NCBI GenBank assembly: GCA_025964635.1
Contig: JAOPYP010000153.1
Location: forward strand, 1 to 20,299
Reading direction: 5' to 3'
Length of the DNA stretch: 20,299 bases
DNA from: Actinomycetes bacterium
GTDB taxonomy: Bacteria; Actinomycetota; Actinomycetes; Streptosporangiales; Streptosporangiaceae
Shown here: one piece after another, positions 16,367-20,299 of the stretch
Layout: the number at the start of each line of letters is the position of its first letter
How positions within the stretch are numbered: the first letter of the stretch is position 1
Made by a program: the position numbers and the translations under genes
Notes under the pieces: generated by a model
The model's database searches: none
Told to the model about the DNA's origin: nothing
The model's input: only the letters and a program-made list of their open reading frames with translations

Positions 16367-16989
16367 CGCCCGGGCTCGACCCGGAGCGGCAGGCCGTCCC
16401 CGAACGCCGCGGCCAGGTCGCGCATGGCCGTGTCCAGAAGCTCGCTCAGGTTGCCGTGGTCGTCCTGGAGCCACTGCTCGTAGGCGGCGATGGCCACACC
16501 CAGCATGGCGTAGGCGACCGTCTGCGGCAGCAGGCCGTCACAAGGGTGCCCGGTGCGCTCGGCCACGAAGTCCGCGATCACCTGCCGCCATTCCGCGTAG
16601 CGCAAGGTGGAGTGGGCCTGGAGCACGGGCACACCCAGGATCAGCTGCATCCGGCGCCGGTGCCAGCGCTCGTCTTCCGGCGGCACCTTGTTGAAGTCCA
16701 CGATGGCCAGCCGGATGGCGTCCATCAGCGGCCACTGCGGCGGGCAGGCGGCCAGCCAGCCCCGCATCCGGTCCAGCTCGTCCTCGAAGTTCCCCCACGG
16801 CACGTCGTTCTTGGACGGGAAGTAGCGGAAGAAGGTCCGGCGGCCGATCCCGGCCGCGACGGCGATGTCGTCGATCGTGGTGCCCTCGAAGCCCTGCCGG
16901 TCGAACAGCTCGAACGCGACGTGCTCCAGCTCGGCACGTGACGTGATACGCCTGCGGCCGAGCTGGGCAGGTATACCCGTAGTGCTCAC
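16363..16989 (-). CDS. mftR: Mycofactocin system TetR-family regulator MftR
   Basis: A 208-residue TetR-family repressor matching the mycofactocin regulator family. The DNA-binding domain has RRRITSRAELEHVAFELFD (12-30) and the helix-turn-helix TIDDIAVAAGIGRRTFFRYF (38-57), then SKNDVPWGNFEDELDRM. The ligand domain keeps PLMDAIRLAIVDFNKVPPE, RRRMQLILGVPVLQAHSTLR and a YAMLGVAIAAYEQWL helix. The GTG at 16989 was chosen because homology begins there; the upstream frame (to 17112) has no family character and would run into the operator. MftR represses mft genes and responds to acyl-CoA in studied species. Divergent from mftA; its stop is fused to the next gene's start. Confidence 0.92.
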   Translation of the reverse strand: MSTTGIPAQLGRRRITSRAELEHVAFELFDRQGFEGTTIDDIAVAAGIGRRTFFRYFPSKNDVPWGNFEDELDRMRGWLAACPPQWPLMDAIRLAIVDFNKVPPEDERWHRRRMQLILGVPVLQAHSTLRYAEWRQVIADFVAERTGHPCDGLLPQTVAYAMLGVAIAAYEQWLQDDHGNLSELLDTAMRDLAAAFGDGLPLRVEPGR

Positions 16990-17098
16990 CGGCCAGCACC
17001 GCCTTTCCGTCCCGCCTGGCTCGTGGGCCTGACACTCATGGGCCTGACAGGAGCATCCCACGACCGAGCCGGGCATGCGAAAGCCCGACGGTCGCGGC

Positions 17099-17141
17099 TT
17101 GACCTTTGGCACTGAGTGCCTTTAGTGTCTGCACTAAGTGC
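17099..17141 (+). promoter_or_regulatory. mftA promoter with two overlapping palindromic operators (probable MftR sites)
   Basis: TTGACC (17099-17104) and TAGTGT (17123-17128) are spaced 18 nt apart, a good sigma-70-type promoter facing mftA. Palindrome GGCACT-G-AGTGCC (17108-17120) fills the spacer, and GCACT-A-AGTGC (17131-17141) covers the expected start point. Their centres are 22 bp apart, two helical turns, so two dimers could bind one DNA face. The expected leader to mftA is about 85 nt. MftR binding is inferred from position. Confidence 0.65.
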
Positions 17142-17220
17142 CAGATATTGCGGCAGACGACAGCGGCGGTGCTGGCGGACCCCAGCCAGCGCGGGCCGGA
17201 TGACGGATCCGGAGGCAGGC

Positions 17221-17379
17221 ATGAGCGAACAGACCGCCAGCGCGAGCCCGACGGCCGCGACCACGACGGCGGAGCACAGCGCAGCCGAACCGGCCAGCGC
17301 GGCCGCCGACGAGAGCCTGGTCGCCGAGGAACTGCTCGTCGAAGAAGTCTCCATCGACGGCATGTGCGGTGTCTACTGA
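17221..17379 (+). CDS. mftA: Mycofactocin precursor peptide MftA
   Basis: A 52-residue RiPP precursor. The ending, LVEEVSIDGMCGVY, is the family hallmark. MftC oxidatively decarboxylates the terminal Tyr and links it to the preceding Val, and later steps release the Val-Tyr-derived redox cofactor. The ATG at 17221 has GGAGG 5 nt upstream, so a longer frame from 17116 is rejected. The conserved block begins at about residue 33 (LVAEELLVEEVSIDG). Before it is an Ala/Ser/Thr/Glu-rich stretch without Arg or Lys, making this precursor longer than the roughly 30-residue mycobacterial form. The mftB GTG lies inside its last codons (11-nt overlap). Confidence 0.97.
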   Translation: MSEQTASASPTAATTTAEHSAAEPASAAADESLVAEELLVEEVSIDGMCGVY

Positions 17380-17704
17380 CCCGGCCGGGGCCGGCCTGCT
17401 GAACCCGGCCGCGCCGGTCACCCCCGCCGGCCCCTTCGACCTGGACCGGCCCTGGCGGCTGGACGAGCGGGTGGCGGTGCGCCCGGAACCGTTCGGCGCG
17501 CTGCTCTACCACTTCGGCACCCGGCGGCTGTCCTTCCTGAAGAACGAGACCATGCTGGCCGTGGTGCGGTCGCTGGGCGAGCACCCCTCGGCCCGCGCCG
17601 CGTGCGCCGCGGCGGGAGTCCAGCCCGCGCGCCTGCCCGCGTTCGAGCGGGGCCTGGCCACCCTGGCTGAATCGCGCATGATCACCGCGCAGGGGGCCGC
17701 GTGA
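17369..17704 (+). CDS. mftB: Mycofactocin precursor-binding chaperone MftB
   Basis: A 111-residue RiPP recognition element protein that binds the MftA leader and presents it to MftC. The N-terminal 20 residues are a loose Pro/Ala stretch. The conserved part runs from PWRLDERVAVRPEPFGALLYHFGTRRLSFLKN, read across residues about 28-60, to a helical end RGLATLAESRMI. This is the PqqD-like winged-helix fold expected for MftB. The GTG at 17369 overlaps mftA by 11 nt and the TGA overlaps the mftC GTG by 4 nt, so the three are translated as one coupled set. Length is normal to slightly long. Confidence 0.95.
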   Translation: MSTDPAGAGLLNPAAPVTPAGPFDLDRPWRLDERVAVRPEPFGALLYHFGTRRLSFLKNETMLAVVRSLGEHPSARAACAAAGVQPARLPAFERGLATLAESRMITAQGAA

Positions 17705-18936
17705 GTACCGAGACCCTGGTGGAGTTGTTCGAGCATGGGCTGGACGCGCCGATCTGCCTCACCTGGGAACTGACCTACGCCTGCAACCTGGCCTGCGTGC
17801 ACTGCCTGTCCAGCTCGGGACGGCGTGACCCTGGCGAGCTGAGCACCGCGGAGTGCAAGGCCGTCATCGACACGCTGGAACGCATGCAGGTGTTCTACGT
17901 GAACATCGGCGGCGGCGAGCCCACCGTCCGGCCCGACTTCTGGGAGCTGGTGGACTACGCCACCGCCCACCGCGTCGGGGTGAAGTTCTCCACCAACGGC
18001 GTGCGCATCGATGAGGCCGTGGCCCGCAAGCTGGCCGCGAGCGACTACGTGGACGTGCAGATCTCCCTGGACGGCGCGACCGCCGAGGTCAACGACGCGG
18101 TGCGCGGGCAGGGTTCGTACGCCATGGCCATCCGGGCCATGGAGCGCCTGGCCGCGGCCGGGTTCCGGGGCTTCAAGATCTCCGTGGTGGTGACCCGGCA
18201 GAACGCCGGGCAGCTGGACGAGTTCAAGGCGCTGGCCGACCATTACGGCGCGCAGCTGCGGCTGACCCGGCTGCGGCCCTCCGGCCGGGGGGCCGACGTC
18301 TGGGACGAGCTGCACCCCACCGCCGCGCAGCAGCGCCAGCTCTACGACTGGCTGTGCGCGCACGGCGAGCAGGTGCTGACCGGTGACTCGTTCTTCCACC
18401 TGGCCGCCTACGGCGAGGCGCTGCCCGGCCTGAACATGTGCGGCGCCGGCCGGGTGGTGTGCCTGATCGACCCAGTCGGTGACGTCTACGCCTGCCCGTT
18501 CGCGATCCACGAGAACTTCCTGGCCGGGAACGTCCGGGCCGACGGCGGCTTCGAGGCGGTCTGGCGGCACTCGGCGCTGTTCACTGAGCTGCGCGGGCCG
18601 TCCGCGGGGGGCGCCTGCGGCTCGTGCCAGTTCTACGACTCGTGCCGGGGTGGCTGCATGGCCGCGAAGTTCTTCACCGGGCTGCCGCTGGACGGCCCGG
18701 ACCCGGAGTGCGTCCGCGGCTTCGGCGAGCAGGCGCTGGCCGAGCAGGCACTGGCCGGGGCGGACCGGACCGCGCTCCCCCGGCCCGGGCTGGACCACTC
18801 GCACCGCGGCCCGGTGCGCGGCCAGGCCCCGGCACCGGTCCCGGTGACGATCGGGCGCCGCCCCGTACCGGCACCACCCGACCGGGCCTGCGACGTCAAC
18901 CCGCTGGCCGGCTTCGCGGCGGGTGGCGCACGCTGA
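17701..18936 (+). CDS. mftC: Mycofactocin radical SAM maturase MftC
   Basis: A 411-residue radical SAM/SPASM enzyme that modifies the C-terminal Val-Tyr of MftA. The SAM-binding 4Fe-4S motif is C28-x3-C32-x2-C35 (TYACNLACVHC). The GGEP motif is at 71-74 (NIGGGEPTVRPDF), and ISLDGA (121-126) is a usual barrel landmark. The SPASM region supplies Cys247, 254, 265, 306, 309, 315, 319 and 337 (CGAGRVVC, VYACPF, CGSCQFYDSCRGGC, PDPEC), enough for two auxiliary clusters. After Cys337 there is a tail of about 70 residues rich in Pro, Ala and Arg with no recognisable domain. It starts at a GTG in a GTGA overlap with mftB. The next gene starts 1 nt after its stop. Confidence 0.97.
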   Translation: MSTETLVELFEHGLDAPICLTWELTYACNLACVHCLSSSGRRDPGELSTAECKAVIDTLERMQVFYVNIGGGEPTVRPDFWELVDYATAHRVGVKFSTNGVRIDEAVARKLAASDYVDVQISLDGATAEVNDAVRGQGSYAMAIRAMERLAAAGFRGFKISVVVTRQNAGQLDEFKALADHYGAQLRLTRLRPSGRGADVWDELHPTAAQQRQLYDWLCAHGEQVLTGDSFFHLAAYGEALPGLNMCGAGRVVCLIDPVGDVYACPFAIHENFLAGNVRADGGFEAVWRHSALFTELRGPSAGGACGSCQFYDSCRGGCMAAKFFTGLPLDGPDPECVRGFGEQALAEQALAGADRTALPRPGLDHSHRGPVRGQAPAPVPVTIGRRPVPAPPDRACDVNPLAGFAAGGAR

Positions 18937-18937
18937 C

Positions 18938-20299
18938 ATGACCTCGGGATTCGCGCGGCTCACCGGCCCGGTCACGCTGGCCGGCCGGGTCGCGCAATCC
19001 AGGGTCATGTTCGGCCCGCACGAGACCAACCTCGGCTCTGCCAGCCAGCACGGGGCCAGCCAGCACGGGGCCAGCCAGCACGGGACCGGCGGGGAGCGCG
19101 CGTTCTCGCCCCGGCACGTCGCCTACTACCGGCGCCGCGCGGCCGGCGGGGCCGGGCTCATCGTCACCGAGACCGCCTCGGTGCACCCGTCGGACTGGCC
19201 GTACGAACGGGCGCCGCTGGCCTCGGCCGCCGCGGAGGGCTGGCGGCAGATCGCCGCCGCCTGCCAGCCGCACGGCACGCTGGTGCTGGCCGGCCTGGGT
19301 CACACCGGGCTGCAGGGTTCCTCCGCCTACTCCCAGGCCGTGCTGTGGGGACCGTCCGGCGTCCCGGACCCGGTCACCCGCGAGGTGCCGATGGAGATGG
19401 GCGGCCCAGAGATTTCCGCGCTGACCGCCGCGTTCGCCGCAGCGGCCGGGCGGGCGGTGGCGGCCGGCGCCGACGGGGTGGAGATCGATGCCGGGCCCGG
19501 GGCGCTGCTCCGCCAGTTCCACTCGGGCCTGACCAACCACCGGGCCGACGGCTACGGTGCGGACCGGCTGCGGCTGACCCGGGAAGTGCTCGCCGCGGTC
19601 CGCGACGCCATCGGGCCGCGGCACCTCCTCGGCCTGCGGCTGTCCTGCGACGAGCTGGCCCCCTGGGCCGGGGTGACGCCGGACACCGGGGCGGAGCAGG
19701 CCCGTGAGCTCAGCGGCTGGCTGGACCTGCTGGTCGTGGTGCGCGGCGGCCCCTATTCGGCTAGCGCCTACCGGCCCGACGCGCACACCCCGCCCCTGTT
19801 CAACGCCGGCCTGGCCCGGCAGGTCCGGGACGCGCTGGACGGCGCGGTCCCGGTGGTGCTGCAGGGCAGCGTGGCCAGCCCGGACGATGCGCGCGACGCG
19901 CTGGCCGGCGGGGCCTGCGACCTGGTGGAGATGACCCGGGCCCAGATCGCCGACGCCGGCCTGGTTGGCAAGCTGCGACGGGACCGGCCGGAGCAGGTCC
20001 GGCCCTGCCTGCTGTGCAACCAGGCCTGCCGGGTGCGTGACCCGCGCAATCCGCTGGTCAGCTGCGCCGGCGATCCGCGCAGCGGCCACGAGACCGAGGA
20101 CCCGCCCGACGAGGGCCGCGACCCGCGGCCCCGGGACGTGCTGGTGGTGGGCGGCGGCCCGGCCGGCCTGGAAGCGGCCCGGGTGCTGGCCGGCCGGGGT
20201 CACCGGGTCCGGCTCGCCGAGCGCGGCGAGCGTACCGGGGGGGCGCTGCGGACCGCGGCCCTCGCTCCCGGCCGGGAACGGCTGGCCCTGCTCACGGAC
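18938..20299 (+). CDS. Mycofactocin-system FadH/OYE-family flavin oxidoreductase, 5' part
   Basis: The ATG at 18938 is 1 nt after the mftC stop, and the frame is open to the window edge (454 codons, incomplete). The first 350 residues are an OYE-like FMN barrel: MFGPHETNLG (24-33), RHVAYYRRRAAGGAGLIVTE (59-78), a VEIDAGPGALLRQFHSGLTN segment (181-200) and VVLQGSVASP (307-314). Cys357, 360, 364 and 376 (CLLCNQAC...C) fit the 4Fe-4S cluster between barrel and FAD domain seen in 2,4-dienoyl-CoA reductase. VLVVGGGPAGLEAARVL (401-417) begins the FAD/NAD(P) half. This matches the FadH/OYE-type group (TIGR03996-like) found with mycofactocin genes, where a mycofactocin-linked redox role is assumed. 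A repeat-coded loop interrupts residues 35-49. Confidence 0.92.
   Translation, partial: MTSGFARLTGPVTLAGRVAQSRVMFGPHETNLGSASQHGASQHGASQHGTGGERAFSPRHVAYYRRRAAGGAGLIVTETASVHPSDWPYERAPLASAAAEGWRQIAAACQPHGTLVLAGLGHTGLQGSSAYSQAVLWGPSGVPDPVTREVPMEMGGPEISALTAAFAAAAGRAVAAGADGVEIDAGPGALLRQFHSGLTNHRADGYGADRLRLTREVLAAVRDAIGPRHLLGLRLSCDELAPWAGVTPDTGAEQARELSGWLDLLVVVRGGPYSASAYRPDAHTPPLFNAGLARQVRDALDGAVPVVLQGSVASPDDARDALAGGACDLVEMTRAQIADAGLVGKLRRDRPEQVRPCLLCNQACRVRDPRNPLVSCAGDPRSGHETEDPPDEGRDPRPRDVLVVGGGPAGLEAARVLAGRGHRVRLAERGERTGGALRTAALAPGRERLALLTD
19040..19084. repeat. Three perfect 15-bp in-frame tandem repeats in the FadH/OYE gene
   Basis: GCCAGCCAGCACGGG is repeated exactly three times (19040-19054, 19055-19069, 19070-19084) and encodes ASQHG three times between the conserved ETNLG and AFSPRHVAYY segments. 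Perfect identity of the copies indicates recent or ongoing expansion. Confidence 0.95.

Noticed and set aside
16990..17112. Upstream extension of mftR to an ATG at 17112
   Set aside because: The added 41 residues have no family similarity and would place the start inside the first operator palindrome; the GTG at 16989 matches where homology begins.
17116..17220. Longer MftA starting at 17116
   Set aside because: It would begin in the promoter region; the GGAGG site 5 nt before 17221 and the Arg/Cys-rich character of the extension favour the short form.
17506..20203. Two long minus-strand frames (17506-19029 and 18896-20203) opposite mftC and the FadH/OYE gene
   Set aside because: Both oppose strongly conserved genes and show only repetitive Arg/Gly/His/Pro-rich sequence.

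Overview
The window is high-GC DNA with GTG starts, GTGA/ATGA stop-start overlaps, a mycofactocin locus, an ECF41 (SigJ-type) sigma factor, F420-type oxidoreductase debris and a mycothiol-enzyme-like fold protein. Together these point to a chromosome of a soil-type Actinomycetota. I cannot name the genus. No rRNA, tRNA, CRISPR array or intact insertion sequence is visible.

Layout. (1) 3-1154 (+): the C-terminal part of a membrane-anchored seven-repeat WD40 protein, probably the sensor end of a Ser/Thr kinase, running off the left edge. (2) 1151-2104 (-): a SigJ/ECF41 sigma factor, convergent with it and sharing a CTAG double stop. (3) 2265-2867 (-): gene debris, namely the C-terminus of an F420-type luciferase-like oxidoreductase with a one-base frameshift, joined to what looks like the first codons of an enoyl-CoA hydratase. 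(4) 2893-12077 (-): a seven-gene, translationally coupled catabolic operon. In transcription order it is carboxyltransferase beta subunit, biotin carboxylase/BCCP alpha subunit, enoyl-CoA hydratase, TIGR03084/DinB-like protein, AtuA-family protein, TetR regulator and acyl-CoA dehydrogenase. An acyl-CoA synthetase (12310-14013, +) is divergent from it across a control region holding two copies of a shared operator-like motif. The gene set resembles the atu (acyclic terpene/geranyl-CoA) and liu (leucine/isovalerate) pathways: activate a branched acid, dehydrogenate it, carboxylate the unsaturated thioester, hydrate it.

(5) 14045-15577: a patchwork with a terminator-like hairpin, a frameshifted GNAT acetyltransferase remnant, a Phd/YefM-RelE toxin-antitoxin pair with a possible leaderless promoter, and a 477-bp gene-free stretch. 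That stretch carries two 50-bp palindromes with identical 8-bp ends. (6) 15578-20299: the mycofactocin locus. mftR and a coupled helical-backbone metal-receptor protein are on the minus strand. mftA-mftB-mftC and a FadH/OYE-family oxidoreductase (cut by the right edge) are on the plus strand. Between them is a recognisable promoter whose spacer and start region carry two AGTGC-type palindromes, the probable MftR operators.

Mycofactocin and Atu/Liu-type pathways are already known. The less familiar parts are the pair of 50-bp palindromes, the coupling of a cytosolic metal-receptor-like gene to mftR, the atu-like operon in this background with a TIGR03084 protein inside it, and three in-frame minisatellites within otherwise conserved enzymes.
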